Assembly (NCBI RefSeq): GCF_002216065.1
Contig: NZ_CP022282.1
Span: 1,364,001 to 1,428,000, forward strand
DNA: 64,000 nucleotides
Source: Chryseobacterium sp. T16E-39
Lineage (GTDB): Bacteria; Bacteroidota; Bacteroidia; Flavobacteriales; Weeksellaceae
Reading direction: 5' to 3'
Shown here: piece after piece, positions 1-7,391 of the stretch
How positions within the stretch are numbered: the stretch's first letter is position 1
Layout: every line of letters starts with the position of its first letter
The notes under the pieces: model-generated
Told to the model about the DNA's origin: nothing
The model's database searches: none
What the model saw: only the letters and a program-made list of their open reading frames with translations
Made by a program: the position numbers and the translations under genes

Positions 1-6
1 AATATT

Positions 7-252
7 ATGGAAAACAACAATAAAAAAAGATCTGGCGCTGCAAATGCTTTTGATAGAAGATACTTAGAAGCCAATCTAGTCGGTGAAATGCATCGAGGAT
101 CTAAAGTAACCGCTGTTACAAGTAAATATATATATACAGAAACAGATCGATACGAGAAAAAAGGTTACCGAATTTCTTTCGAAGAAAAAGAGGGTACAGA
201 TAAATTTATTACACCTGATACTTCTGGCGACACTGAAGGTGACAGACTTTAA
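7..252 (+). CDS. Small hydrophilic phage protein, unknown
   Basis: 81 aa, highly charged, no membrane segment or recognised motif. It opens with an ATG six bases into the window, so its promoter and upstream neighbours are not visible. It is the first visible member of a tightly packed plus-strand operon that runs to base 5034. I do not recognise a family. Confidence 0.6.
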   Translation: MENNNKKRSGAANAFDRRYLEANLVGEMHRGSKVTAVTSKYIYTETDRYEKKGYRISFEEKEGTDKFITPDTSGDTEGDRL

Positions 253-278
253 CTACTTAACGAACTAAATAAACAATC

Positions 279-689
279 ATGAGAGAAATAAAATTTAGAG
301 GACAAAAAATCAATTCAAATGAATTTGTAATAGGTGGATATTTCGGATGCTCAGAAGAGGATGGATATGTTCATTACATTTTCACTCAACCAAATGGTGC
401 AGAAGCCGTAAAGAGTGAAACAGTAGGCCAATACACAGGCTTAAAAGACAAAAACGGAGTAGAGATATATGAGGGAGACATTCTAACAAGAACTAATGGA
501 GAAGTCCGAATTGGAAATGATTGGCACCCCAATGTGGAGAAATCATATGTAGTTTGGGAAGATGCTGCGTTTGCTTTAAAATCACCTGGTTCCGAAGCTG
601 TAGACTGGGCTCATTCAAGCTATTACCAAGAAACTGAGGTCATCGGCAACATCCACTCTAACCCCGAACTACTAAATAACAAAAATTAA
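279..689 (+). CDS. YopX-family phage protein
   Basis: 136 aa. The N-terminus (MREIKFRGQKI, then FVIGGYFG) and the middle (VGQYTGLKDKNGVEIYEGDIL) carry the hallmark pattern of the YopX family, first named in Bacillus phage SPbeta and common in phages and mobile elements of Firmicutes and Bacteroidota. The function of the family is unknown; it is usually found among early accessory genes, as here. Spacing to the next gene is 5 bp, so the two are probably co-transcribed. Confidence 0.85.
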   Translation: MREIKFRGQKINSNEFVIGGYFGCSEEDGYVHYIFTQPNGAEAVKSETVGQYTGLKDKNGVEIYEGDILTRTNGEVRIGNDWHPNVEKSYVVWEDAAFALKSPGSEAVDWAHSSYYQETEVIGNIHSNPELLNNKN

Positions 690-694
690 ATACA

Positions 695-964
695 ATGGCA
701 ATACTAGAAAATTTAAAAGGAGTAAAAAAATCCAGAACTGAGTTTGAATATATAAATGACTCTTCTGAAATACAAAACATACTAAGCGAAGGCAAGGCGT
801 GTTCTGCAGCTGGTGATAATGGCGCAATTAATATTTACAAAGATGATAAAGGTGTATTCAGGTGTGAAGCAATGCGATTCCGTGTAACAATTGAAGAAAA
901 ACGCCTTAATATTATTACCGATGTCATAGAATGGGCTGACACATGGCTAGATAATATTAAATAA
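695..964 (+). CDS. Small phage protein, unknown
   Basis: 89 aa, soluble, no motif I recognise. It starts 5 bp after the YopX-family gene and is followed 21 bp later by another small gene, so it belongs to the same early operon. Acidic in its second half (EWADTWLDNIK at the C-terminus). Confidence 0.6.
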   Translation: MAILENLKGVKKSRTEFEYINDSSEIQNILSEGKACSAAGDNGAINIYKDDKGVFRCEAMRFRVTIEEKRLNIITDVIEWADTWLDNIK

Positions 965-985
965 TATACCAAATATAAATACATT

Positions 986-1357
986 ATGGAGAATACATTA
1001 GAACAAAACGAAAATTATGGAAAAGCCACAATCGGATTTGGTACATCAGAGCAAAAAGAATTAAATATTGTTGATTTCCTTAAAGCGGAATATAAAGATA
1101 ATAGACTAATGTCTGTGGTAATGTTGGAAGATGAAACATTTATTTTTTCCGTTGAAAATCCGGTTTCATCTGGCAGAGCACCACATCAAGCAATGCGACT
1201 TGGTAAGGAGTCAGCTATCGGAATGCTTTCAACTATTTTATTATACTTCAATACTAAATTAGGAGAAAACGGCATACAGGAAGCTATAAAAGATGCTTCT
1301 GTTAGAAATGAAATAAATTATTCCACCTCTCATAATTTCAAACTAAAGACTGAATAA
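986..1357 (+). CDS. Small phage protein, unknown
   Basis: 123 aa, soluble, mixed alpha/beta composition, no recognised motif. It ends 3 bp before the next start codon, typical of a co-translated early phage gene. A short stretch around residues 65-80 (APHQAMRLGKESAIGM) could be a helix-loop segment but I cannot assign it. Confidence 0.6.
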   Translation: MENTLEQNENYGKATIGFGTSEQKELNIVDFLKAEYKDNRLMSVVMLEDETFIFSVENPVSSGRAPHQAMRLGKESAIGMLSTILLYFNTKLGENGIQEAIKDASVRNEINYSTSHNFKLKTE

Positions 1358-1360
1358 ATT

Positions 1361-1864
1361 ATGGAAAAGCTAATATCAATGACTGATTTCGTCCTACAAT
1401 TTGAAAAGCCCGTTGGTTATTTTGAAGATCAAAGTGATTTTCTTCATTGTCAAGTTGAATACATGCAGAATGTAATGAACTATGCTAAGTTTCTCAAACA
1501 GCCTTTAACCCTTGGAATGTTTGTTCCTTGTGACGAAGAGTGCAACGTTTTAAGTGAGCCGATTTTGGGACGCGAACCATTTAGTAATAATGAGGAAGAT
1601 TTTTCAAATTGGGAGCGTCACCGAAAAAAATACATTGAAGCAAAAGAAAAGGTTCTGTTTGATGGATTTGAAATAGGATCATTAAACACAGTTTTTAATG
1701 TAGAATTAGGGTTAACCATCTATTTAGACAATTGTCAATTTTCGATTGAAGATAGTTTAGGAATAGGCGGTGGTGATTTAATGGGAAAAACAATTGAGGC
1801 TTTAGCTTACGCACCTTTGGAAATTAAGTTAACCCCTTCCACCTTAAAACAAATAGGACTTTAA
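1361..1864 (+). CDS. Phage protein, unknown
   Basis: 167 aa, soluble and acidic. It starts 3 bp after the preceding gene. No catalytic or binding motif was recognised. After it comes a 50-bp gap, the largest within this part of the operon, without a visible terminator. Confidence 0.6.
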   Translation: MEKLISMTDFVLQFEKPVGYFEDQSDFLHCQVEYMQNVMNYAKFLKQPLTLGMFVPCDEECNVLSEPILGREPFSNNEEDFSNWERHRKKYIEAKEKVLFDGFEIGSLNTVFNVELGLTIYLDNCQFSIEDSLGIGGGDLMGKTIEALAYAPLEIKLTPSTLKQIGL

Positions 1865-1914
1865 CCATATACCCGACATCGGCAAAATGGTAATTAACCA
1901 ATAAAAACAAAACA

Positions 1915-2253
1915 ATGACTAAAGAAGATATTTACACCACTGAGTTTGATTTTATAAATGATTTTAAATTTTTTCAAAAAGTCCAGTTAAAGCAAGTAGT
2001 TTATCGCGATGACAGAATGTATCAAAGCATCATTTTAGAGTGGAAACATTATGCTTATGGAGATGTAAGAGAAATGATTAGTGCTATTAAGTTGGATAAA
2101 GGACTTATGGATATGCTTTCTACAGCTCAGCCTTTTGCATCATACGGTTTTACCAGCAATAAACTAGCAATAACTTTCAAAAAGGATTTAAAACTTTCCA
2201 AAGATAGGGCTGAAGCGCTGATAAGATATATAATCAAAATAATTAAAAAATAG
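1915..2253 (+). CDS. Small phage protein, unknown
   Basis: 112 aa, lysine-rich, with a basic C-terminus (RYIIKIIKK). No recognised domain. It is followed 2 bp later by the next gene, so translation is probably coupled. A role in nucleic-acid metabolism would fit the charge and context but is only a guess. Confidence 0.6.
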   Translation: MTKEDIYTTEFDFINDFKFFQKVQLKQVVYRDDRMYQSIILEWKHYAYGDVREMISAIKLDKGLMDMLSTAQPFASYGFTSNKLAITFKKDLKLSKDRAEALIRYIIKIIKK

Positions 2254-2255
2254 CC

Positions 2256-2699
2256 ATGAAAACTAAAGAAGAACAACTAAAAATATACTCAGCATATCTG
2301 CCGTATGGACTGAATTTTCAAATAACAATAGGATGGGATAATTCTGTTATAAAATTGGATTCAATTAATTGTTACCCTTCAGAAAGGCTAATATTAAATA
2401 ATAATCCATATTACGAGGCAAAAAAGGTTAAACCTATCCTTTATCCCTTAGACATGTTAACCCAGGAGATAGAGCATGAGGGGGAAAAGTTTATTCCACT
2501 TCGTAAAGTTTTGGAAGAATATCACTTTGATCTAACTAAAATGGATGAAAAGTATATATTAAGCTTTAAAGAAGCTTTATTTGAAGTCGACATGAGTTAT
2601 AAAACAGCTCAAATGTTATTATCGTGGCACTTCAATATTTTCCAATTGCCGGAAGATCTGTATATCAACAAAGCAACTTTAAATCAGAAATCATGTTAA
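2256..2699 (+). CDS. Phage protein, unknown
   Basis: 147 aa, soluble, no recognised motif. Its stop codon overlaps the start of the next gene (ATGTTAA at 2693-2699), which indicates translational coupling. Confidence 0.6.
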   Translation: MKTKEEQLKIYSAYLPYGLNFQITIGWDNSVIKLDSINCYPSERLILNNNPYYEAKKVKPILYPLDMLTQEIEHEGEKFIPLRKVLEEYHFDLTKMDEKYILSFKEALFEVDMSYKTAQMLLSWHFNIFQLPEDLYINKATLNQKSC

Positions 2700-3034
2700 C
2701 AGGAAAAGCTAAAGAAGATTTTGAAAAATGGTACATACCATTAATTAGAAAGAGAGAAGATATACAAGATAGATACTGGGATGAAAATTTATTGAGCATG
2801 ATCTACCGATCTGGAGATATAGTTTTAAATGCTTTTTTCCTTGAATGGTTTGACTCTGTCGGTATTTATATTCAAAATTGGTGTTCCAGCGCAGGAATAG
2901 ATAGGCCAGAATTTGACTCTGAGGTATTCTATAAAAAGAAACAACATACTTACAATGATTTTTTCAAGACCAGGCAAGAATCATTAAAATGGGCTATCGA
3001 AAAAGCCAATGAAATATACAATCAGCAACTTTAA
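2693..3034 (+). CDS. Small phage protein, unknown
   Basis: 113 aa from the ATG at 2693. A longer reading frame is open from 2624, but that extension lies entirely inside the preceding gene; the 2693 start gives the usual 7-bp stop/start overlap and begins with a plausible soluble N-terminus (MLTGKAKEDFEKWY). Rich in Trp and aromatic residues; ends in a helical segment (LKWAIEKANEIYN). No family recognised. Confidence 0.6.
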   Translation: MLTGKAKEDFEKWYIPLIRKREDIQDRYWDENLLSMIYRSGDIVLNAFFLEWFDSVGIYIQNWCSSAGIDRPEFDSEVFYKKKQHTYNDFFKTRQESLKWAIEKANEIYNQQL

Positions 3035-3046
3035 AAACAAAATAAG

Positions 3047-3445
3047 ATGATAAAGCCAGAAGAATTGAGAATAGGAAATTATGTGTGTATAAATAATGGA
3101 TATAGTACGGTTGGTGACTTGTTAGAGTTAACTCAAAAGAATTTTGAAATATTAATTGTTAATAACTCATATGATAGGATATATCCCATTGAACTAACCG
3201 AAGAGTGGTTATTAAAATTAGGCTTCAATAAAGATTATAAAACTGGATACATTGGAATAGATGTAAGCAATAATGATTTTGTTTTAACCTTTCCCAGTAT
3301 TTTAGGGAAATTCCAAAAATCATTTGCTTATGAATTTAAAAGCGGAGGCTGGGCAAAGTTTAAAGAATTAGAGGATGTTCATTCTCTTCAAAATCTATTT
3401 TTCGCCTTAACTGGATCTGAGCTAACTATAAAAGAAGGGAAATGA
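3047..3445 (+). CDS. Conserved Bacteroidota phage protein, unknown
   Basis: 132 aa. The pattern PEELRIGNYV near the N-terminus, IYPIELTEEWLLKLGF in the middle and LQNLFFALTGSELTIK at the C-terminus recurs in many prophages of Bacteroidota (recognised from memory of the family, not from a search). Its biochemical role is not known. It overlaps the next gene by 4 bp (ATGA). Confidence 0.75.
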   Translation: MIKPEELRIGNYVCINNGYSTVGDLLELTQKNFEILIVNNSYDRIYPIELTEEWLLKLGFNKDYKTGYIGIDVSNNDFVLTFPSILGKFQKSFAYEFKSGGWAKFKELEDVHSLQNLFFALTGSELTIKEGK

Positions 3446-3876
3446 AAAGCGTAGAATTAGATTTAGAGAAAAGACTTCTTGTTGTGGAAATTGATGAAAG
3501 TCTTGAAACGTTAGATATTTACTCACGGAATAATGAACCGTTGAAAAAAATATGTTCAGGCTCAGAGCTTACAGAGGATCTTGCAAGATGCTTAATAAAG
3601 AGAATAAATCGAATTTATGGATTAACTAAAACTGAATTCTGGTTTAAGAATTATACAGGAAGCCAAACAGGATATTTTAAAAGTGCCATACAGTCTTTTA
3701 TGTGTGCTATAGAATCAAAAGGGTATTATTGGGGTGAGAATCCTATTAATTATCCAAAACAAGGAAGCTACGAGGCGTTAATGACTACATCGTGGGAAGG
3801 TTTAAACAAAAGATTCGATGAAGCCGAATCCCGCACTTTCAACCCTGATAAAACTTTAATATTTGAAATACTGTAA
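3442..3876 (+). CDS. Phage protein, unknown
   Basis: 144 aa. It starts within the last codon of the upstream gene (ATGA overlap) and ends 3 bp before the next one. The segment FMCAIESKGYYWGENP resembles a pattern I have seen in other Bacteroidota phage early proteins, but no function is attached to it. Confidence 0.6.
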   Translation: MKSVELDLEKRLLVVEIDESLETLDIYSRNNEPLKKICSGSELTEDLARCLIKRINRIYGLTKTEFWFKNYTGSQTGYFKSAIQSFMCAIESKGYYWGENPINYPKQGSYEALMTTSWEGLNKRFDEAESRTFNPDKTLIFEIL

Positions 3877-3879
3877 AAG

Positions 3880-4161
3880 ATGACAAGAAAGCAAATTGAA
3901 AATAGGATTAAGAAAAACGAAGATAGAATAAAATCTATCAATCAACAAAACCGAGATCTGTTCTTGCAATCACTACTTATTACTGATCAAGAGCAACAAT
4001 ATTCAGAGACTTATATTGAGATAGGAAGAGGTAAAAGTAAGGAATCAGTTTTAATGGGTAAAATTACCTGGAAAGAAAATTGTATCGATGAAGATACTGG
4101 CGAGGTTATTACAATAGAAAGATCACAATTCGTGAAGAGAAATGGAGATTGGATCGTTTAA
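3880..4161 (+). CDS. Small phage protein with N-terminal coiled coil, unknown
   Basis: 93 aa. Residues 1-30 are a strongly charged helix (KQIENRIKKNEDRIKSINQ) likely to form a coiled coil; the rest looks like a small beta-rich domain (MGKITWKENCIDEDTGEV). No recognised family. Followed by 46 bp of spacer. Confidence 0.6.
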   Translation: MTRKQIENRIKKNEDRIKSINQQNRDLFLQSLLITDQEQQYSETYIEIGRGKSKESVLMGKITWKENCIDEDTGEVITIERSQFVKRNGDWIV

Positions 4162-4207
4162 TTACGGAAACCCACAACCCCAAACACTAAAACAAAACTA
4201 AATTAGC

Positions 4208-4567
4208 ATGAAAATAAGTTACAAAGGATTAACAAGAACTGTAATCTTAGTAGGAAGATTTGCTTTTAAGTTTCCAACTGTACAATTAAGTCATTATGAA
4301 TTTCTGCGAGGATGTTGTGACAACTGGAAAGAGAGATCAAATTACAAATACATAAGAAAACATCAAAAAGAGCATTTAGAAAATATCTCGCCTTCCTATT
4401 TCTGTTTCTTATTCGGATTATTACAGATACAAGCTAGATGTGAAGAGTTTGAGTCTGAACCATCAAAAGAACAGAAAGAGTTTTTCTTTCATTATTGTAA
4501 AAATGACTGTAAAAAAGATAATCTAGGGTGGTATAATGGAAAGGTTGTTTGCTTGGATTACGCTTAA
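4208..4567 (+). CDS. Conserved phage protein, unknown
   Basis: 119 aa. Begins KISYKGLTRTVILVGRFAFKFP and ends WYNGKVVCLDYA. This layout, an opening beta strand pair with 'KFP' and a closing 'G+lV.iDY', recurs in uncharacterised early proteins of phages from several phyla. Contains five cysteines (for example HYCKNDCKK), possibly metal-binding. Function unknown. Confidence 0.6.
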   Translation: MKISYKGLTRTVILVGRFAFKFPTVQLSHYEFLRGCCDNWKERSNYKYIRKHQKEHLENISPSYFCFLFGLLQIQARCEEFESEPSKEQKEFFFHYCKNDCKKDNLGWYNGKVVCLDYA

Positions 4568-4578
4568 TAAATTGAATT

Positions 4579-4806
4579 ATGAAAAAGATCAGAATAAAAC
4601 AACAGAACTCTTTCATTCTTGGTGTTATCGGAGCTTTAAAAACTTTAATGCTCGGAAAGGGAATAAGAGCGACTCATGACATTAATATTGTCCGAGGACA
4701 GAACGACTCTCTTATAGAATTTACTCGAAAAGACGAACAAGACATAAACCCTCTGGATTTCTTTATGTTCGGTTATTTCGTTGGAAGAGATTATGATAAT
4801 CACTAA
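4579..4806 (+). CDS. Small phage protein, unknown
   Basis: 75 aa, basic N-terminus (MKKIRIKQQNSFILGVIGALKTLM) with one short hydrophobic stretch that is too weak to call a membrane segment. Ten bases separate it from the next gene. Not recognised. Confidence 0.5.
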   Translation: MKKIRIKQQNSFILGVIGALKTLMLGKGIRATHDINIVRGQNDSLIEFTRKDEQDINPLDFFMFGYFVGRDYDNH

Positions 4807-4815
4807 CTTTACCTC

Positions 4816-5034
4816 ATGGAAAACATAGAGGAAATAGAAGCGAAAATAATTGAGATAACCAAAGAACAATTTAAAAAGGACGGCGGGGCTAATGGAGTAC
4901 ATATGGGATCCTTCGATCATATTTTAAACTTGTCAATTCAGGAAAGAAATGAGTTTCTTTATAACATGGTAGCAAGGAAGAAAATATTAATATTTCAAGC
5001 CCTCAATGGTAAGAGAGTAACAATGCCTAAATAA
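4816..5034 (+). CDS. Small phage protein, unknown
   Basis: 72 aa, soluble. Last gene of the visible plus-strand operon; it ends one base before a strong bidirectional terminator that separates it from a convergent gene. No family recognised. Confidence 0.55.
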   Translation: MENIEEIEAKIIEITKEQFKKDGGANGVHMGSFDHILNLSIQERNEFLYNMVARKKILIFQALNGKRVTMPK

Positions 5035-5062
5035 AATAAAGCCCAATTATATGGGCTTTATT
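5035..5062. terminator. Bidirectional terminator between convergent genes
   Basis: AATAAAGCCCA and TGGGCTTTATT form an 11-bp perfect stem around a 6-nt loop. It overlaps the stop codon of the minus-strand gene and directly follows the plus-strand operon; A and T runs are present on both sides, so it can serve both strands. Confidence 0.85.
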
Positions 5063-5297
5063 GATATCCAGTAAATGCAGTATAGTATGCTGCTACTTCG
5101 TTATTATCTTCAGGGTTTGTAACCTGAAATAATGTTACTCCGTTTATTGTTTGTACTTCCTCAATCATCCTTATTGGATGTCTCGCATAAATATCCTTGT
5201 TCATCGTATAAATTCCCTCATATACATCTTCACCTTCGACTATTTTTTCTTTTCCGTCTCTTAGCGTGAATACAAATTTTTCTTTAGGCTCCTTCAT
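5058..5297 (-). CDS. Small phage protein, unknown
   Basis: 79 aa, soluble and charged, beginning MKEPKEKFVFTLRDGKEKIV. Convergent with the early operon and sharing its terminator. Stand-alone minus-strand gene between two non-coding stretches. I do not recognise a family. Confidence 0.6.
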   Translation of the reverse strand: MKEPKEKFVFTLRDGKEKIVEGEDVYEGIYTMNKDIYARHPIRMIEEVQTINGVTLFQVTNPEDNNEVAAYYTAFTGYQ

Positions 5298-5384
5298 GAT
5301 TTTAATTTCAGTTTACAAATAACCCACAAAAATGTGATAATTACAAGTTTTTATATTAAAACGTTACACCTTTTTCTTTTAGTT

Positions 5385-5678
5385 TTATTTTGCATTAGGA
5401 TCTCTCCATGTACCAACACCATCACCTTTTTTACGGCTTGGAGGCAATGGTGGTCTTGGATGGATAATATCATATAACCAAACTTTTGCTAAAAAAGTTC
5501 CCTGGACCTCTACTGATTCAAATACAATATTAAATTCTACACGTTCACGAGTAACTAACTTCTTTACGAAAGGTTCGTTTCTAGCCGTATAAAATACGTC
5601 TATTTGTTGTTTCTTTTGACTTGTAATCAACTTGATTCGATCATGAAGAACTTCTTTTATTTCGCCACTTATTTGCAT
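5385..5678 (-). CDS. Small phage protein, unknown
   Basis: 97 aa. A beta-rich N-terminal part (residues 1-70) is followed by a Pro-rich, basic tail (PRPPLPPSRKKGDG). No recognised family; the first half resembles an OB-like strand pattern (ISGEIKEVLHDRIKLITS) but that is weak. Its upstream region holds two copies of a 14-bp repeat that may be operator sites. Confidence 0.5.
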   Translation of the reverse strand: MQISGEIKEVLHDRIKLITSQKKQQIDVFYTARNEPFVKKLVTRERVEFNIVFESVEVQGTFLAKVWLYDIIHPRPPLPPSRKKGDGVGTWRDPNAK

Positions 5679-5691
5679 TCAATAAAATTGA

Positions 5692-5738
5692 TACAATTTA
5701 TAACACTTTCAAAATATTTTTAGCTACAATTTGTAACA
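5692..5738. promoter_or_regulatory. Paired 14-bp repeats upstream of the 97-aa gene
   Basis: TACAATTTATAACA (5692-5705) and TACAATTTGTAACA (5725-5738) differ at one base and are 33 bp apart start to start, about three helical turns. The core TACAAwTTGTA is nearly palindromic. They lie just upstream of the minus-strand gene starting at 5678. Operator function is inferred from placement and phasing only. Confidence 0.4.
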
Positions 5739-5766
5739 ATATGCATTTTTCTGGGATTCATCGGCA

Positions 5767-5800
5767 TTAAAAAAGCCCATCCGAAGACAGGCTAAAAAAC
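5767..5800 (-). terminator. Hairpin with TTCG loop and T run on the minus strand
   Basis: On the minus strand AGCCTGTC-TTCG-GATGGGCT folds into an 8-bp stem (two G-U pairs) followed by six T. The plus strand cannot form it as well because the wobble pairs become mismatches. No minus-strand gene ends here, so the transcript it would stop is not known. Confidence 0.4.
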
Positions 5801-5901
5801 ACAAATGCTTGTTAAAAAAATTACATTGTATTTAATATACATAAAATTCGTGCCAACTTAATACTATGATCTCGATCATAAATAAACTAAAATACACTTT
5901 A

Positions 5902-5983
5902 TATATTTGATTATTAGTAATTCCAACTAATAATAATTTCATCATTTTTGCTTACCAAGCTTCTCTCCAACGGGAAGCTTTTT
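5902..5983 (+). ncRNA. Candidate small RNA with own promoter and terminator
   Basis: A consensus -7 box, TATATTTG (5902-5909), is followed by a perfect 9-bp inverted repeat (ATTATTAGT 5910-5918, ACTAATAAT 5926-5934), 22 nt of spacer, and a terminator-like hairpin AAGCTTC/GAAGCTT (5957-5963, 5974-5980) with a T run. There is no open reading frame of note inside. The expected transcript is about 65-75 nt. No clear -33 box was seen. It could instead be a structured leader of the gene at 6092. Confidence 0.4.
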
Positions 5984-6021
5984 ACCGAAAACACTTTTTA
6001 AAATTATCATACTTACTTGAT

Positions 6022-6053
6022 AGGAGTCTTTCATTTGAAGGGCTCCTTTTTTA
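6022..6053 (+). terminator. Hairpin plus T run upstream of the AbiC-like gene
   Basis: AGGAG (6022-6026) pairs with CTCCT (6043-6047), with further pairing of CTT and AAG inside, followed by six T. Together with the hairpin ending at 5983 it makes two successive terminator-like structures 40-110 bp before the next start codon, which could attenuate or insulate that gene. Confidence 0.5.
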
Positions 6054-6091
6054 TTTTGTGATAATTTGTATATTAGTGAAAACTAAGTACC

Positions 6092-6676
6092 ATGAATGAA
6101 CTAGAAACTGAATACAATAAATTTAAAAAAGATGAATCACGAGTTAAATTGAATATAGAAAAAGTTGATTCGTCAATTGAGACATATACTGCTATAGCAT
6201 GGTGTCTTGTATTCATAGGCATTTTAATTGTTTTCTGGTCTTTTTATGATTTTGTGATAAATAATACTGAGGCTGGATATACTTTAAATTTATACGGGGA
6301 TTTTTTGTCTGGAAGTGTTGGTTCTTTATGGGCATTGGCGGGAATTTTATTTCTTTACATTGCTTTCTTAGGACAACAGCAACAAATTTTATATCAAAAA
6401 ATTGATTTATTATATAACAGTTTTGAGATGTCAAAAACTAAAATTGAGATAGCGAGACAAATCAACGAAAGGATAAATAATGAGAATAGCCAAAATTCAC
6501 TTCATGGTCATTTAAATGGACTTTACAATGAAGAAATTGAAAAATTAAAGTCAGAAGTAGATAATCAAAAGCAATCAGCAGAGAATGCATTTATTGAATT
6601 GGTTGAGTTACGAGATAAATATGATAACTTAAAAAATGAGAATGATTTATTAAAAAACAATTCAGATAGAAAATAA
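6092..6676 (+). CDS. AbiC-like two-helix membrane protein, possible superinfection exclusion
   Basis: 194 aa. Two membrane segments (about residues 32-52 and 70-95) flank a short loop containing GDFLSGSVGSLWALAGILF; residues 105-190 form a long coiled coil. This layout and the GDF.sG..G...al.gill..Q pattern resemble the N-terminus of the putative phage abortive infection (AbiC-like) membrane family, though this protein is shorter than typical members. It stands alone between terminators, on the strand opposite the late operon, as expected for a gene expressed from the prophage. A role in blocking other phages is inference. Confidence 0.5.
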   Translation: MNELETEYNKFKKDESRVKLNIEKVDSSIETYTAIAWCLVFIGILIVFWSFYDFVINNTEAGYTLNLYGDFLSGSVGSLWALAGILFLYIAFLGQQQQILYQKIDLLYNSFEMSKTKIEIARQINERINNENSQNSLHGHLNGLYNEEIEKLKSEVDNQKQSAENAFIELVELRDKYDNLKNENDLLKNNSDRK

Positions 6677-6677
6677 A

Positions 6678-6705
6678 AATAGCCTCCTACTAAGGGGGCT
6701 TTTTA
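6678..6705. terminator. Bidirectional terminator between AbiC-like gene and endolysin
   Basis: AGCCTCC (6681-6687) and GGGGGCT (6694-6700) form a 7-bp stem with one G-U pair, with A and T runs on either side. It ends the plus-strand gene at 6676 and the long late operon coming from the right. Confidence 0.8.
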
Positions 6706-6729
6706 GATAATACTTCACATTTTGTTTAG

Positions 6730-7287
6730 TTAGTTTTTATATTTATTGTAGGCTACAGCCATCTTAACATCATAATTGTTTGCTTTATATCCCGGACCAT
6801 TATATCCTTTCGCAAATGCTGCCCAGTTTTTATTTCGTAGATGTCCGGTCAATCCAAATGCTTTAATATATCTTACAAACGAATCCAGGTGATCCGCTTC
6901 TGAACGATACATTTTATTTACGAAATCTTGGATTGAAGAATAGCCAAGTGTTTTCCAATGTTCACCCATCACCTGAAAAGTACCCCAAGAACATGACATC
7001 AAAGCGGCGTCACGATTTAGTTCAACAGCTCTTTGAAGCTTAGAATGTTGCTCAGATTCTTTGCCGTAACCACCAGGTGTTCTATTACATAAATCAGGAT
7101 TCGATTGTGCAAAAGCCCCGTTAGTATATTTATAAAATTTATGTCTTTCGAATAGTATTTTAGGTGCCCCATTCGCGAAGAATCCTGAACCTCTTCCCTC
7201 CACTTCTGATACTGCCTTAATCGCCGCAACTTCACAACCTAATTCTTTTGCAGCATTTATGTAGTCTTGCTCTGTTAGTGTTTTCAT
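6730..7287 (-). CDS. N-acetylmuramidase endolysin (DUF3380 type)
   Basis: 185 aa, single domain. It matches the N-acetylmuramidase family that cuts the glycan backbone of peptidoglycan: the glutamate-containing motif SEVEGRGSGF (about residues 27-36, with Glu30 the likely acid), then PKILFERHKFYKYT, the SWGTFQVMG segment and a C-terminal AFAKGYNGPGY. It is the last gene of the late operon, where a lysis gene is expected, and its start overlaps the stop of a tiny membrane ORF (ATGA). No signal peptide is visible, so release to the periplasm would need a holin. Confidence 0.92.
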   Translation of the reverse strand: MKTLTEQDYINAAKELGCEVAAIKAVSEVEGRGSGFFANGAPKILFERHKFYKYTNGAFAQSNPDLCNRTPGGYGKESEQHSKLQRAVELNRDAALMSCSWGTFQVMGEHWKTLGYSSIQDFVNKMYRSEADHLDSFVRYIKAFGLTGHLRNKNWAAFAKGYNGPGYKANNYDVKMAVAYNKYKN

Positions 7288-7391
7288 TTTTCTAAATATT
7301 TATCAATTATTACTTTAAAGCAGAATCCCGTACCAACACCTAACATATAAAGCATCAGACAAACTGCCATATTCAAAAGAGTTTCACTCAT
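7284..7391 (-). CDS. 35-aa single-pass membrane peptide
   Basis: A short frame fully fills the gap between the 231-aa membrane protein gene and the endolysin. Its ATG overlaps the upstream stop (TAATG) and its stop overlaps the endolysin start (ATGA). The product begins MSETLLNMAV, has one hydrophobic helix of about 22 residues and ends in a charged tail (KVIIDKYLEK). The tight coupling on both sides argues it is real. Position next to the endolysin suggests a lysis-related role such as a small holin or holin partner; this is inference. Confidence 0.6.
   Translation of the reverse strand: MSETLLNMAVCLMLYMLGVGTGFCFKVIIDKYLEK

Noticed and set aside
2624-2692. Upstream extension of the gene at 2693
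   Set aside because: The extension lies wholly in the previous gene and would give a 76-bp overlap; the 2693 ATG gives the usual short overlap.
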